Part shown: in pieces, positions 7,947-16,909 of the stretch | Position numbering within the stretch: the first letter of the stretch is position 1 | Layout: each line of letters opens with the position of its first letter | Source of the DNA: UBA11090 sp035560555 | Lineage (GTDB): Bacteria; Spirochaetota; Spirochaetia; Treponematales; Rectinemataceae | NCBI GenBank assembly: GCA_035560555.1 | Contig: DATMZF010000048.1 | Span: 7,680 to 71,679 of the forward strand | Length of the DNA: 64,000 nt | Direction of reading: 5' to 3' | The notes under the pieces: generated by a model | The model's input: only the letters and a program-made list of their open reading frames with translations | What the model was told of the DNA's origin: nothing | Database searches by the model: none | Translations under genes and position numbers: made by a program

Positions 7947-9489
7947 AAAAAAGCCCATAAACGGCGGCCTTGTGCCAGCGCCCGCATTTTATCGGGAGCG
8001 GCGCGGCTTCTGCGATATATCGAGCGGCTGCCCGATCGTCGCGCCGGGCGATTGGCTCGATGAGGCCCGGCTCCTGTCGGAATGGCTGGAAAAGGCGCTG
8101 GGCCGCAGCTTTCCCGTCGAGGCTGGCGACGAGGTTTCCTCCTCCCTGTCTTCGCGGGAACCCCGGCTTTCCATTTCAAGACAAGGGAAAACCGGTGGGG
8201 AGGAATGGCACAAGATCGACATCGGGCCGGCCGGAATCCGCCTGCTCGCCGAGGGCGCCGCGGGAGTCGTGCGCGGCGCGTCCAGCATCGCCCAACTCGC
8301 GCTCTCCGGGAAAGGGCGAATTCCGGCCGCGACGATCGAAGATTACCCCCGCTTCGCATGGAGAGGGCTGATGCTCGATATGGCGCGCAGCTATTTCAGC
8401 GTCGGCTTCATCGAAAAAACGCTCGATCTCGCCGCCCTCCACAAGCTCAATACGTTCCACTGGCATTTGACCGACGATCAAGCCTGGCGCCTCGAGTTGT
8501 CGTTCGCCCCTGAGGCGGCGGAACTCGGATCCCGCAGGCTCGATGGGCGATACAACCCGCCGCGATGGCGCGCGGGAAGCTACGGCGCGGCCGATATAGC
8601 GCGCGTCGTGGAATATGCCCGAATCCGCCACATAACGATCGTCCCGGAAATCGAGACGCCTGGCCACGCGGTGGCCCTCCTCGCGTCGCACCCCGAATTC
8701 TCCTGCGCCGGGGCCGTCGACGCCGGCACGGCTTTCAAGCCCGAAGATCGTTTCGGCGTCTTCGACGATATCCTATGCGCCGGCAACGATGAGGTTTTTA
8801 GGTTTATCGGCAAGGTTCTGGACGCGGTCTGTGAGTTTTTTCCCGGCCCCTATGTGCATATGGGTGGCGACGAGGCTCCCAAGGGAAGGTGGAGAACCTG
8901 TCCTCGCTGCGTATCGAGAATGGAAGCGTTGAATCTCCGCGACGAGAGAGGAGAGCTCGATCCGGAACGGCTGCAGGCCTGGTTCATGGGAAGAATGGCC
9001 GGCATGCTCGCGGCGCGGGGCAGACGGATGATCGGCTGGGATGAGATCATGGGCGAGAACCTAGGGCGAGATGTGGTCGTCATGGCGTGGAGGAACAAAG
9101 GCCGAATCGCCGCGGCCGCGAGCGCCGGGTTCGACGTGGTGGCCTGCCCGCAGACGAAGGCCTGCTATCTGGATCATAAGCAGACAGAGGACCCTGAGGA
9201 GCCAGGGCAGCTGGGTGTCTGCACGCTTGAAGACTGCTATGCCTTTGACCCTGTCCCTCCGGGACTCGATCCTGGCCAGGAGGGGAGGATAATCGGCGCG
9301 CAGGGGAATTTGTGGAGCGAGCTCCTTTATTTCGGGAGACAGGCGGAGTATATGCTGTTCCCTCGGCTCTGCGCCCTCGCGGAAGTATTCTGGACTCCAA
9401 AGGCGCGGCGCGATTATCCGGATTTCCTCGCGAGAATGAGCGTTCACCGGCACAGATTGGATGCGTGGGAAGTGAATAGCCGCCGTTGA
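7921..9489 (+). CDS. beta-N-acetylhexosaminidase, glycoside hydrolase family 20
   Basis: A 522-residue GH20 protein. The barrel begins at about residue 140 with FAWRGLMLDMARSYFS, followed by LNTFHWHLTDDQAWRLE. The catalytic Asp-Glu pair is in HMGGDEAPKG; this family uses the substrate's acetamido group as nucleophile. Trp-rich sugar-site segments (GWDEIM, AQGNLWSE) are present. It has no signal peptide and the start overlaps the GH1 gene; an ATG at 7936 is an alternative start. It probably removes terminal GlcNAc or GalNAc from imported oligosaccharides, so with the beta-mannosidase it points to an N-glycan-core-like or chitobiose-type substrate (inferred). Confidence 0.92.
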   Translation: MSSPAMNYRKKPINGGLVPAPAFYRERRGFCDISSGCPIVAPGDWLDEARLLSEWLEKALGRSFPVEAGDEVSSSLSSREPRLSISRQGKTGGEEWHKIDIGPAGIRLLAEGAAGVVRGASSIAQLALSGKGRIPAATIEDYPRFAWRGLMLDMARSYFSVGFIEKTLDLAALHKLNTFHWHLTDDQAWRLELSFAPEAAELGSRRLDGRYNPPRWRAGSYGAADIARVVEYARIRHITIVPEIETPGHAVALLASHPEFSCAGAVDAGTAFKPEDRFGVFDDILCAGNDEVFRFIGKVLDAVCEFFPGPYVHMGGDEAPKGRWRTCPRCVSRMEALNLRDERGELDPERLQAWFMGRMAGMLAARGRRMIGWDEIMGENLGRDVVVMAWRNKGRIAAAASAGFDVVACPQTKACYLDHKQTEDPEEPGQLGVCTLEDCYAFDPVPPGLDPGQEGRIIGAQGNLWSELLYFGRQAEYMLFPRLCALAEVFWTPKARRDYPDFLARMSVHRHRLDAWEVNSRR

Positions 9490-9541
9490 CAGCTGGGTTT
9501 TTCCGCGCTGATATGGTATTCTATATTTCGGCAGGTAGCAT

Positions 9542-10813
9542 ATGAACGAATATTTCGATCCCCGTCCCAAGGCCGAGCGCGCTCTTCTCGTGGGCGTGGA
9601 AATCGACTCGGTCAAGAAAGAGGAAGCCTTGAGTCTCCTCCACGAACTCGGAGGCCTCGCGAACACTCTCGGCCTCGAGGTCGTCAACTCCATGTCCATC
9701 AAACTCCGCGAAAAGACCGCGAGCCTCCTCGTCGGAACGGGCAAGGCGGATGAGATCGTCGCGATAGCGAAATCGGACAATGTCGATTCCATAGTCTTCG
9801 ATCACCCGCTCTCCCCAAGCCAGCAGAGGAATTGGGAGAAACTTTCGGGCAAGAAAGTGTACGACAGAGCCGAACTCATCATCAAAATATTCTCGTCCCG
9901 AGCCCTGACCAGGGAAGCAAGCCTCCAGGTCGAGCTTGCGCAGCTCGAATTCGCCATGCCGCGGCTGGCGCACTCGTATGAAGATCTGTCGCGTCAGCGC
10001 GGCGGACGCTATGGCACGAAGGGTTCGGGCGAGCAGAAGATCGAACTGGATCGCCGCTCGATAGAACATCGGATCCATGAAATCAAAGAAGAGATGAAGG
10101 ATGTCAAGAAGTCGCGCGATGTTCAGCGAAGGCGCAGGGAGCGCATCGAACTGCCGAGAGCGGCCATCGTCGGATACACGAACGCGGGCAAATCCAGCCT
10201 ACTCAACGCGCTGACCACGGCGAACGTGCTGGCGGAGGACAAGCTCTTCGCGACACTCGATCCCACGACGCGCAAGCTCATCCTCAAGTCTGGGGCCACG
10301 CTTCTCATCACCGATACCGTGGGCTTCGTGCGCAACCTTCCCCATAATCTCGTAGACGCGTTCAAGGCCACGCTGGAGGAAGCCACGGCATCCGATCTCC
10401 TCATCCACGTCGCCGATGCCTCCGATCCCGAAGTGGAGATACATATGGCCACGACGGAGAAGGTCCTCGCCGAAATCGGCGCCGCCGACCTGCCCAGGAT
10501 TCTCGTCCTCAACAAGATCGACATCGCTGACCCCGCGGCCCTGGAGCAGTGGAAGCGAGTGCATCCCGAAGGCTTGACCGTATCCGCGAAGACGGGACAA
10601 GGCCTCGACAGTCTCGCCGTTCTCATAGAAATGAACCTCACGTCCGAAATGGAGGAAGTGCTGCTCGCCATCCCACATGCCGAGTATTCCTTGATTCCGC
10701 TCATCCATCGCGAGGGATCGGTGATCGAGGAAAGGACGGAAGACGAGAGAACGATCGTCAAGTGCAGAATCCCGAAGCGTCTCGAGGGAAGGCTGGGGAA
10801 ATACCGCGTCTGA
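9542..10813 (+). CDS. hflX: GTPase HflX
   Basis: A 423-residue ribosome-associated GTPase. The N-terminal HflX domain contains VGTGKADEI and FDHPLSPSQQRNWE; then a basic coiled-coil linker with GRYGTKGSGEQ; then the G domain with G1 GYTNAGKSSLLNAL, G3 DTVGFVRNLP and G4 NKID. HflX splits stalled or stress-damaged ribosomes. A GCAGG ribosome site lies 6 nt before the ATG. A TTGACA overlaps the stop of the GH20 gene at 9486-9491, but I see no convincing -10 partner. It is probably co-transcribed with panE, 14 nt downstream. Confidence 0.95.
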   Translation: MNEYFDPRPKAERALLVGVEIDSVKKEEALSLLHELGGLANTLGLEVVNSMSIKLREKTASLLVGTGKADEIVAIAKSDNVDSIVFDHPLSPSQQRNWEKLSGKKVYDRAELIIKIFSSRALTREASLQVELAQLEFAMPRLAHSYEDLSRQRGGRYGTKGSGEQKIELDRRSIEHRIHEIKEEMKDVKKSRDVQRRRRERIELPRAAIVGYTNAGKSSLLNALTTANVLAEDKLFATLDPTTRKLILKSGATLLITDTVGFVRNLPHNLVDAFKATLEEATASDLLIHVADASDPEVEIHMATTEKVLAEIGAADLPRILVLNKIDIADPAALEQWKRVHPEGLTVSAKTGQGLDSLAVLIEMNLTSEMEEVLLAIPHAEYSLIPLIHREGSVIEERTEDERTIVKCRIPKRLEGRLGKYRV

Positions 10814-10827
10814 GAACGGAAGAAGAC

Positions 10828-11754
10828 ATGAGAGGAATAAGATCCGCCCTGATCGTTGGCGCTGGAGCCATAGGCGCCGCCGTCGCTTCACTGCTTTACG
10901 ACGCGAACCCTGATGCGGTGGCGCTCTGCGCCACAGGGGCGCGCAGGGAACGCTATCTCCGGGATGGCTTCATCATCAACGATAAACGCTACGCTTTCCG
11001 GCTGGCAGATCCCCAGGCGGATGCTCCCTATGACCTTATCATCGTCTCGGTAAAGTCCGACGCTCTTTCCGGCGCGATTGAGGATATGCGTCCCTATGTC
11101 GGTCCCGACACGACGATCCTGTCGCTGCTCAATGGCATTTCGAGCGAAGAAATCCTGCGCGCCGAATTCGGCGCGGGAAAAGTGCCGCTGGCGATAATTA
11201 TCGCCATAGACGCGCTGAGAGTTGGGAATGCGGTGACCTTCAAAAGCCAGGGCGAAATACAATTCGGTTACGAGAAGGACTTTGGGGAAGCTTCAGGCGA
11301 TCGGACGGCTTTGGTTTCTCGCTTTTTCACCGCCCACAACATTCTGCACGAGATATCCCCCGATATGACAAAAGTCCTCTGGTACAAATTCATGCTCAAT
11401 GTCGCCCTGAACCAATGGTCGGCCATTCTTCGGGGTCCTTACGCGCTGTTTCAGGAAAGCGTTTCGGCCAGGGAGCTTTTGTCCGCCACGATGAAGGAAG
11501 TGATAGCCTTGTCGGAGGCCCTGGGCAAAGGGCTCGTCCTGAAGGATATAGACAGGGTCTTCGCGACGCTGGACAAACTGAATGGAAAGGGCCGGACCTC
11601 CATGCTCCAGGATGTGGACGCCGGGAGGAAAACGGAAGTGGGAGCCTTCGCGGGCGTAGTGGTGGAGAAAGCGCGCGAATGCGGCGTCTCGGCGCCAATT
11701 AATCAATTCCTGCTTCTCGCGATCAAGGCGATCGAAGACGGCTTCGGGCAATGA
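10828..11754 (+). CDS. panE: 2-dehydropantoate 2-reductase (ketopantoate reductase)
   Basis: A 308-residue PanE/ApbA family enzyme. It starts with the NADPH-binding strand ALIVGAGAIGAAVASLL, has the family's VKSDAL segment near residue 75, and a C-terminal helical domain with KVLWYKFMLNVALNQWSAIL followed by the conserved SMLQDVDAGRKTEVGAFAG. The reaction is NADPH-dependent reduction of ketopantoate to pantoate for coenzyme A synthesis. Some family members act on other 2-keto acids, and no other pantothenate gene is nearby. The chosen ATG gives a normal N-terminus; the frame extends far upstream but only as a shadow within hflX. Confidence 0.88.
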   Translation: MRGIRSALIVGAGAIGAAVASLLYDANPDAVALCATGARRERYLRDGFIINDKRYAFRLADPQADAPYDLIIVSVKSDALSGAIEDMRPYVGPDTTILSLLNGISSEEILRAEFGAGKVPLAIIIAIDALRVGNAVTFKSQGEIQFGYEKDFGEASGDRTALVSRFFTAHNILHEISPDMTKVLWYKFMLNVALNQWSAILRGPYALFQESVSARELLSATMKEVIALSEALGKGLVLKDIDRVFATLDKLNGKGRTSMLQDVDAGRKTEVGAFAGVVVEKARECGVSAPINQFLLLAIKAIEDGFGQ

Positions 11755-11768
11755 TCTACAGCGGGATT

Positions 11769-12566
11769 TTATAAAGCTTCTATGCCTTTCTCAGGCTCGG
11801 CCTTCCTCAGGCTCGAAATCTCCCCCGACCAGAAAGCCTCGATGTCGCCTCTCTCCGCGGCGAGCAGAAGCCGGCCCATGCCGTCGATTCCGACGATCTT
11901 TCCCCGTTTCAGGTCTCCCCGCTCCGGATGTCCGACGATGAAGTCTATCTCCTCGCCCATTCCCCACATGGCTTTTTCGTATTCCTTCCGCCATCCCTCG
12001 TCTTCAAGTCTGATCGCCGCCGCTTCGCTTATGGCCAGGGCCAGCGCGTCGGTATCGGGTATCTCGCTCGGGTTTGGCCCCGCCATGGCCGAGGCGATTT
12101 CGTCGAGGCTCGTGGCCTTATCTTTCAGCGTATCCGGATAGGATCCTCTCCTGAGGTTGACCCCGATGCCGGCGAGGAACCACCCGCCTGTGGTTTCGCA
12201 GAGAAGGCCGCACAATTTCCTGAAACCTGGCTTCTCCATATCCCCGGCGCCGCCCAAACCCACGATGTCGTTTGGCCATTTGACGCGGAGACAGGAGAGA
12301 GCCAGTTTCGACAAGACGTCGTAGACGGCGAGACCGATTCTCAACGGGGGAGCCTTTACGCTTAAGAAGTCGCCCTTCAGGCAGAGCGTCATGAGCAGCG
12401 AGGTGCCGGTCCCGTTCCGCCAGGATCTGCCCTCGATCCGCCCCCGGCCGGCCGTCTGCCGGTCGGCGAGGACGATGAGCCCGGAGTCTTCTCCGCTCGC
12501 GATGAGGCTTCTCGCGAGATCCATGGTGGAGCCGACCGCCGCATAGCGCCGTATATGGAAATCCAT
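11769..12566 (-). CDS. birA: biotin--[acetyl-CoA-carboxylase] ligase (no DNA-binding domain)
   Basis: A 265-residue monofunctional biotin protein ligase. It shows the GRGRIEGRSW biotinyl-AMP loop, LRVKWPNDIV, KLCGLLCET and LAGIGVNLR motifs, followed by a short C-terminal SH3-like domain (GEEIDFIVGH...GIDGMGRLLL). It joins biotin to the carboxyl carrier protein of biotin-dependent carboxylases. Unlike E. coli BirA it lacks the N-terminal winged helix, so it cannot repress biotin genes. It converges on panE (stops 15 bp apart) and diverges from glmS. Confidence 0.92.
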   Translation of the reverse strand: MDFHIRRYAAVGSTMDLARSLIASGEDSGLIVLADRQTAGRGRIEGRSWRNGTGTSLLMTLCLKGDFLSVKAPPLRIGLAVYDVLSKLALSCLRVKWPNDIVGLGGAGDMEKPGFRKLCGLLCETTGGWFLAGIGVNLRRGSYPDTLKDKATSLDEIASAMAGPNPSEIPDTDALALAISEAAAIRLEDEGWRKEYEKAMWGMGEEIDFIVGHPERGDLKRGKIVGIDGMGRLLLAAERGDIEAFWSGEISSLRKAEPEKGIEAL

Positions 12567-12662
12567 GACGATACGATAGAAGTTTTCCCGCGCTTTTTCA
12601 ATCTTGGCGCCTGTCTTGATACTAGTATTTTGTCAAGGATCCGGTATTATGAAATAAAAATT

Positions 12663-12688
12663 GGTCCAGGTTTCAATTTTACCTGACC
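12663..12688 (+). promoter_or_regulatory. hairpin in the glmS 5' region
   Basis: The 172 bp between birA and glmS hold a stem GGTC-AGGT (12663-12671, one bulged C) pairing with ACCTGACC (12681-12688). There is also a CTTGA...TCAAG dyad around ACTAGT at 12616-12638. I do not see the conserved core of the glmS ribozyme. The hairpin might affect glmS mRNA, but its role is unknown. Confidence 0.35.
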
Positions 12689-12738
12689 ACAATGTACAAA
12701 TTGACAATCATCTGTTGACGCATCCGGAGGAACGGCAC

Positions 12739-14574
12739 ATGTGCGGTATCATAGGCTATTCGGGACCAAGAAAGACTTCATCCATTCTTCTTGAGGGACT
12801 TAGGCGGCTGGAATACAGGGGCTACGACTCGGCTGGCATCGCCGTCGGCGGAAGGATGTACGCTGGCCATCCTCTGGGCGTCGTGAAATCCGTGGGGAAG
12901 ATCGCTGCGCTCAAGGCCGCCATACCCGCCGACCTGGATGGAACCTGGGGTATCGGCCACACCCGATGGGCGACGCACGGCGGCGTCACGATGGCCAACG
13001 CGCATCCCCATACCGACACATCGGGCAAGATAGCCGTCGTCCACAACGGCATCATCGAAAACCATCACGCGTTGAAATCCATGCTTGAGAAGAAAGGCTG
13101 CGTGTTTACGAGCGAAACAGACACGGAGGTCATACCCCATCTCATCGCGGAATACTACAAGGGAGACCTCTTGGAGGCGGTGAAGGCGGCGATCCAGAAT
13201 CTCCAGGGCACTTACGGCATCGCCGTCATACATGCCGATGAGCCGGGGCGCATCGTGGGCGCCAGGAACGGGAGCCCTCTGGTGGTGGGCGTCGGCGCGG
13301 GCGAGATGTTTCTCGCGAGCGACATCACCGCGATGGTGGCCTATACCAATAAGGTCGTCTATCTCAACGATGGCGAGATCGTCGACATCGGAAAGGACAA
13401 CTACGCCATAATAGACAGGGAAGAGCGCAAGGTGGACAAGAAGGTGGACCAGATCACCTGGGAACTTGGCTCCATCGAGAAGGGCGCCTATCCCTGCCAC
13501 ATGGAAAAGGAAATTTTCGAGCAGCCCGAATCCATAGCCCGGGCTCTGAGCGGGCGCCTGGACGTGGAGAATTCCACGTCCAAGCTGGGAGGCCTCAATA
13601 TGGAAAGGCGCAGATTCGCGGGCATCGGCCGGGTGAAGATCATCGCGGCCGGCACGAGCTGGCACGCCGGTCTCGTCGGGGCTCACCTTCTGGAGCATAT
13701 GGCACGCATACCAGCCTCCTCTGAAATGGCGAGCGAAGTCCGATACAGGAATCCGGTGGTGGAGAAGGACAGCCTCTGGTTCACCGTCAGCCAGTCCGGC
13801 GAAACGGCCGATTCCCTCTACGCCATGAGGGAAATCCAGCGCAAGGGCGGATCGGTGCTCGGGATCTGCAATGTCGTCGGCTCGACGATAGCGAGGGAAT
13901 CGGATGGCGGCATCTACGTCCACTCCGGACCCGAGATCGCCGTGGCCTCGACCAAGGCTTTCACGAGCCAGCTGGCCGCCTTTTATCTCTTCACCCTCCT
14001 CATGGCGAGAATGCGGGACATGTCGCGGGAAGAGGGTGGCAAATTCCTCGGCTCTCTCCAGAAGGTTCCCGAAATGGTCGAGACCGTCCTCAAACAGCGC
14101 GACCACATCCAGACCATAGCCAAGAAGTATTGCAGGGCAAAGGATTTCCTCTTCCTGGGGCGAGGAATCCTCTATCCGATAGCGCTGGAAGGGGCGCTCA
14201 AGCTCAAGGAGATTAGCTATATCCACGCAGAGGGCTGCAGCGCCGGCGAGATGAAGCATGGACCCATCGCGCTCGTGACTCCCGAGGTACCCAGCGTCTT
14301 CCTCGTGTCGGACGATTTCCTCCGCGAGAAAACGATCTCCAATATCAGGGAAATCAAAGCTCGAGGGGGGCCGATCATCGCCGTGGGCGTGGAAGGCGAC
14401 GATGAGACGCGAAGACTCGTCGACGATTTCATCCCCGTTCCCAAGGCCGATCCGCGCTTTTATCCCTTCACCATGGTCGTGCCCCTCCAGCTTTTCGCGT
14501 ATTTCTGCGCCTTGGAACTCGGAAGGGACGTGGATCAGCCGCGGAATCTGGCCAAGAGCGTGACCGTAGAATAG
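12739..14574 (+). CDS. glmS: glutamine--fructose-6-phosphate aminotransferase (isomerizing)
   Basis: A 611-residue GlmS, the first step of UDP-GlcNAc and hence peptidoglycan synthesis. The start MCGIIGY places Cys2 as the N-terminal glutaminase nucleophile; RWATHGG and HNGIIEN build the glutamine site. Two SIS sugar-isomerase domains follow (GTSWHAGLVG, SQSGETADS, then GRGILYPIALEGALKLKEISY). The conserved C-terminal PRNLAKSVTVE is intact. The ATG at 12739 has GGAGG 9 nt upstream; the frame extends upstream but without family similarity. It stands alone, divergent from birA. Confidence 0.97.
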   Translation: MCGIIGYSGPRKTSSILLEGLRRLEYRGYDSAGIAVGGRMYAGHPLGVVKSVGKIAALKAAIPADLDGTWGIGHTRWATHGGVTMANAHPHTDTSGKIAVVHNGIIENHHALKSMLEKKGCVFTSETDTEVIPHLIAEYYKGDLLEAVKAAIQNLQGTYGIAVIHADEPGRIVGARNGSPLVVGVGAGEMFLASDITAMVAYTNKVVYLNDGEIVDIGKDNYAIIDREERKVDKKVDQITWELGSIEKGAYPCHMEKEIFEQPESIARALSGRLDVENSTSKLGGLNMERRRFAGIGRVKIIAAGTSWHAGLVGAHLLEHMARIPASSEMASEVRYRNPVVEKDSLWFTVSQSGETADSLYAMREIQRKGGSVLGICNVVGSTIARESDGGIYVHSGPEIAVASTKAFTSQLAAFYLFTLLMARMRDMSREEGGKFLGSLQKVPEMVETVLKQRDHIQTIAKKYCRAKDFLFLGRGILYPIALEGALKLKEISYIHAEGCSAGEMKHGPIALVTPEVPSVFLVSDDFLREKTISNIREIKARGGPIIAVGVEGDDETRRLVDDFIPVPKADPRFYPFTMVVPLQLFAYFCALELGRDVDQPRNLAKSVTVE

Positions 14575-14644
14575 CGGGTGTTTTGATATTCAAAATTTCG
14601 GGCGACGCGGTTTTCGGAGATTTTCGGCAAGGCGAAAAAAATGG

Positions 14645-14673
14645 TTGTTCATCTCCATCTACGGGAGTATACT
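14645..14673 (+). promoter_or_regulatory. sigma-70 promoter of the branched-chain amino acid transport operon
   Basis: TTGTTC at 14645-14650, a 17-bp spacer, and TATACT at 14668-14673, about 35 nt before the start codon of the binding-protein gene. The match is good but was judged by eye. Confidence 0.55.
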
Positions 14674-14708
14674 GGCATCTGTTTTGCACAAAATTCCAAG
14701 GAGGAATT

Positions 14709-15863
14709 ATGAAGAGGGCGATTTTTGCTATGGTTCTAATCGTCTCCCTGGCTCTTGCGGGCTGCGCGAGCGGCGGAAAGGGCGACACGATCAAGGTGGG
14801 TTGGTTCGGCGCTTTGACCGGAGATCAGGCAGTGTGGGGCGAAAACGAATTCAACACCGTCAAGATGTTGTTCGAGGAATATAACGCCGCCGGCGGAATC
14901 CAGGTTGGCAACAAGAAATACAAGCTCGAAGCCATCGGCTACGATAACAAGGGCGACGCTCAGGAAGCCGTGAACGTCGTGAAAAGACTCACCGGCCAGG
15001 ACAAAGTCGTCGCCATTCTCGGCCCCAACGCTTCGGGAAACGCTATCCCCATAGCGCCGGTCCTCGAGCAGGCCAAGGTTCCCGATATCGCCACCGTGGC
15101 GACAAACCCGAAAGTCACCGTCCTCGATGGAAAGGTGAAGCCTTACAACTTCCGCGTCTGCTTCATCGACCCCTACCAGGGCGCCGTGGCGGCCGGCTAC
15201 GCGTTTGACAGGCTCGGCGCCAAGAAAGCGGCCATTCTCTACGATGTGTCCGACGACTATTCGCAGGGCTTGCGCGAATTCTTCAAGGTGAACTTCGAGA
15301 AGAAGGGCGGCACCATCGTGGCCGACGAATCCTTCAACGCCGGCGACGTGGATTTCAGGCCCCAGCTCTCCAAGATCAAGGCGGCCAGTCCCGACATCAT
15401 CTTCATGCCTTACTTCTTCAAGGAAGTCGCTCTCTCCGCCAACCAGGCCAGAGAGCTCGGCATCACGCAGGTGTTGATGGGCGGAGACGGATGGCCCTCG
15501 GAGCAGCTCATCTCCATGGGTGGGAAAGCCGTGGAAGGCTGCTACTTTGTCAACCATCTCGACTATGCCGACCCGGCGGTCGCGGACTACAAAGCCCGCT
15601 ATCTGGCCAAATATGGCAAGGAAACCGAGCTCAATGGTTACCTCGTCCACGACGCTGTTCTCCTCCTCGTTGCCGGTCTCCAGAAAGCCGGAAAAGTGAA
15701 TGGCGAAGCCTTGGCCAAGGCCTTCAACGGCATCGAGGTCCAGGGCATCACGGGCAAGATTAAAATCAGCCCCGAGACCCATAACCCCGAAGGCAAGGAC
15801 GCGGCCATCCTCAAGATCATCGATGGCAAGTACGTATTCCAGGAAAAGTACGCCGCCGAATAA
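14709..15863 (+). CDS. branched-chain amino acid ABC transporter, substrate-binding lipoprotein
   Basis: A 384-residue LivJ/LivK-type binding protein (periplasmic binding family 6). Residues 1-18 are a lipoprotein signal ending in LALAG, with Cys19 as the lipidated residue. The mature part starts with IKVGWFGALTGDQAVWG, then GGIQVGNKKYKLEAIGYDNKGDAQEAV and VVAILGPNASGN. It tethers to a membrane and hands Leu/Ile/Val or a related amino acid to the permeases downstream. GGAGG precedes the ATG by 5 nt. It is the first gene of a five-gene operon and is separated from the rest by a terminator-like hairpin. Ligand is uncertain because this family also binds amides and other amino acids. Confidence 0.92.
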   Translation: MKRAIFAMVLIVSLALAGCASGGKGDTIKVGWFGALTGDQAVWGENEFNTVKMLFEEYNAAGGIQVGNKKYKLEAIGYDNKGDAQEAVNVVKRLTGQDKVVAILGPNASGNAIPIAPVLEQAKVPDIATVATNPKVTVLDGKVKPYNFRVCFIDPYQGAVAAGYAFDRLGAKKAAILYDVSDDYSQGLREFFKVNFEKKGGTIVADESFNAGDVDFRPQLSKIKAASPDIIFMPYFFKEVALSANQARELGITQVLMGGDGWPSEQLISMGGKAVEGCYFVNHLDYADPAVADYKARYLAKYGKETELNGYLVHDAVLLLVAGLQKAGKVNGEALAKAFNGIEVQGITGKIKISPETHNPEGKDAAILKIIDGKYVFQEKYAAE

Positions 15864-15877
15864 GCGCGGTATCTAGA

Positions 15878-15936
15878 GGGCAGTCAGTGAAGCGCCGGGG
15901 GAAAGTCTCCGACGCTTCACGGCTGCCCGATTTTTT
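15878..15936 (+). terminator. intrinsic terminator or attenuator between binding protein and livH
   Basis: A long stem: GGGCAG (15878-15883) pairs with CTGCCC (15923-15928), and GTGAAGCG (15887-15894) with CGCTTCAC (15913-15920), with further inner pairs. It is followed at once by a run of six T (15931-15936). This has the form of a rho-independent terminator, yet the other four operon genes lie downstream with no clear promoter, so partial read-through is likely. Confidence 0.75.
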
Positions 15937-16013
15937 CCCCGGGCGGCGCGAACGCGGAACTTTCCGAAGTCCGCGCTCGCGCCGACACCAATCCAGCCGA
16001 AAGAGGACAGGCC

Positions 16014-16892
16014 ATGATTCAGTTCCTTCAACAGTTGATAAACGGGCTCTCGATCGGCTCCGTATACGCATTGATGGCTGTTGGTTACTCCCTCGTGTAT
16101 TCCATCATGAATTTTTCCAACTTCGCCCATGGTGGCGTCATTATGCTGGGCGCTTATTTCGGCTTCTTCGCGCTAACACTGCTGAAGCTTCCGTTCATCG
16201 CGGCCTTCCTGCTCGCGACCGTCGGGACGACCTTGCTGGCCACCCTCATCGAGCGGGTGGCGTACAAACCCCTTCGCGAGCGAAACGCTCCATTTCTCTA
16301 CTTCATCATCTCGGCCATGGGCGCTTCCATTCTTCTCGAGAACATCGTGATAGCGACTATTGGCCCCACGTTCAGGACCTATCCGCAGGTCATCGAGAGG
16401 ACGCCCATCGAACTCGGGCCTCTGGCCATTGGGCGACTCGATCTGTTGATGTTCTTCATTTCCGCCATCTGCCTCGGCGGACTCATTCTTTTTATTGAAA
16501 AGACTAAAATGGGCAAGGCCATCCAGGCCGCGGCGTATAACATCAAAGCCTGCGCCCTCATGGGCGTGAATACGGACAGAATAATCCTGATCGTGTTCGG
16601 CCTCGGCGGATTCCTCGCCGGCGTCGCGGGCGTCTTCTTCGGCATGAAGTACACGGTGTATCCACAGATCGGGAACATCACGACCAAGTCCTTTATCGCC
16701 GCCGTGTTCGGGGGACTGGGGAGCCTTCCGGGAGCCGTCATCGGCTCGGTGATCCTCGGCATCATCGAAACCCTCGTCGCGGGGTACATCTCTTCGCAAT
16801 ACCGCGATCTCATCGCGTTCGTAATCCTTATCGGCGTTCTCATATTCAGGCCAACCGGCATCATGGGTAAGAACACCGTAGACAAGGCCTGA
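16014..16892 (+). CDS. livH: branched-chain amino acid ABC transporter permease LivH
   Basis: A 292-residue polytopic membrane protein. It starts with FLQQLINGLSIGSVYALMAVGYSLVYSIMNFSNFAHG, the LivH hallmark, and ends with FGGLGSLPGAVIGSVILG and a final IAFVILIGVLIFRPTGIMG helix. It forms one half of the membrane channel with LivM. An AGGACAGG stretch just upstream can serve as ribosome site. It follows the binding-protein gene after a 150-nt gap containing the terminator-like hairpin, and LivM follows after 17 nt. Confidence 0.95.
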   Translation: MIQFLQQLINGLSIGSVYALMAVGYSLVYSIMNFSNFAHGGVIMLGAYFGFFALTLLKLPFIAAFLLATVGTTLLATLIERVAYKPLRERNAPFLYFIISAMGASILLENIVIATIGPTFRTYPQVIERTPIELGPLAIGRLDLLMFFISAICLGGLILFIEKTKMGKAIQAAAYNIKACALMGVNTDRIILIVFGLGGFLAGVAGVFFGMKYTVYPQIGNITTKSFIAAVFGGLGSLPGAVIGSVILGIIETLVAGYISSQYRDLIAFVILIGVLIFRPTGIMGKNTVDKA

Positions 16893-16909
16893 GGCCCGGG
16901 GGAATTAAG

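Noticed and set aside
12567..12738. glmS ribozyme
   Set aside because: The conserved ribozyme core is not recognisable and the region is short and AT-rich; only a simple hairpin is seen.
12778..14259. 493-codon minus-strand frame
   Set aside because: It lies wholly inside glmS, whose protein is unmistakable; the antisense frame reflects high GC codon use.
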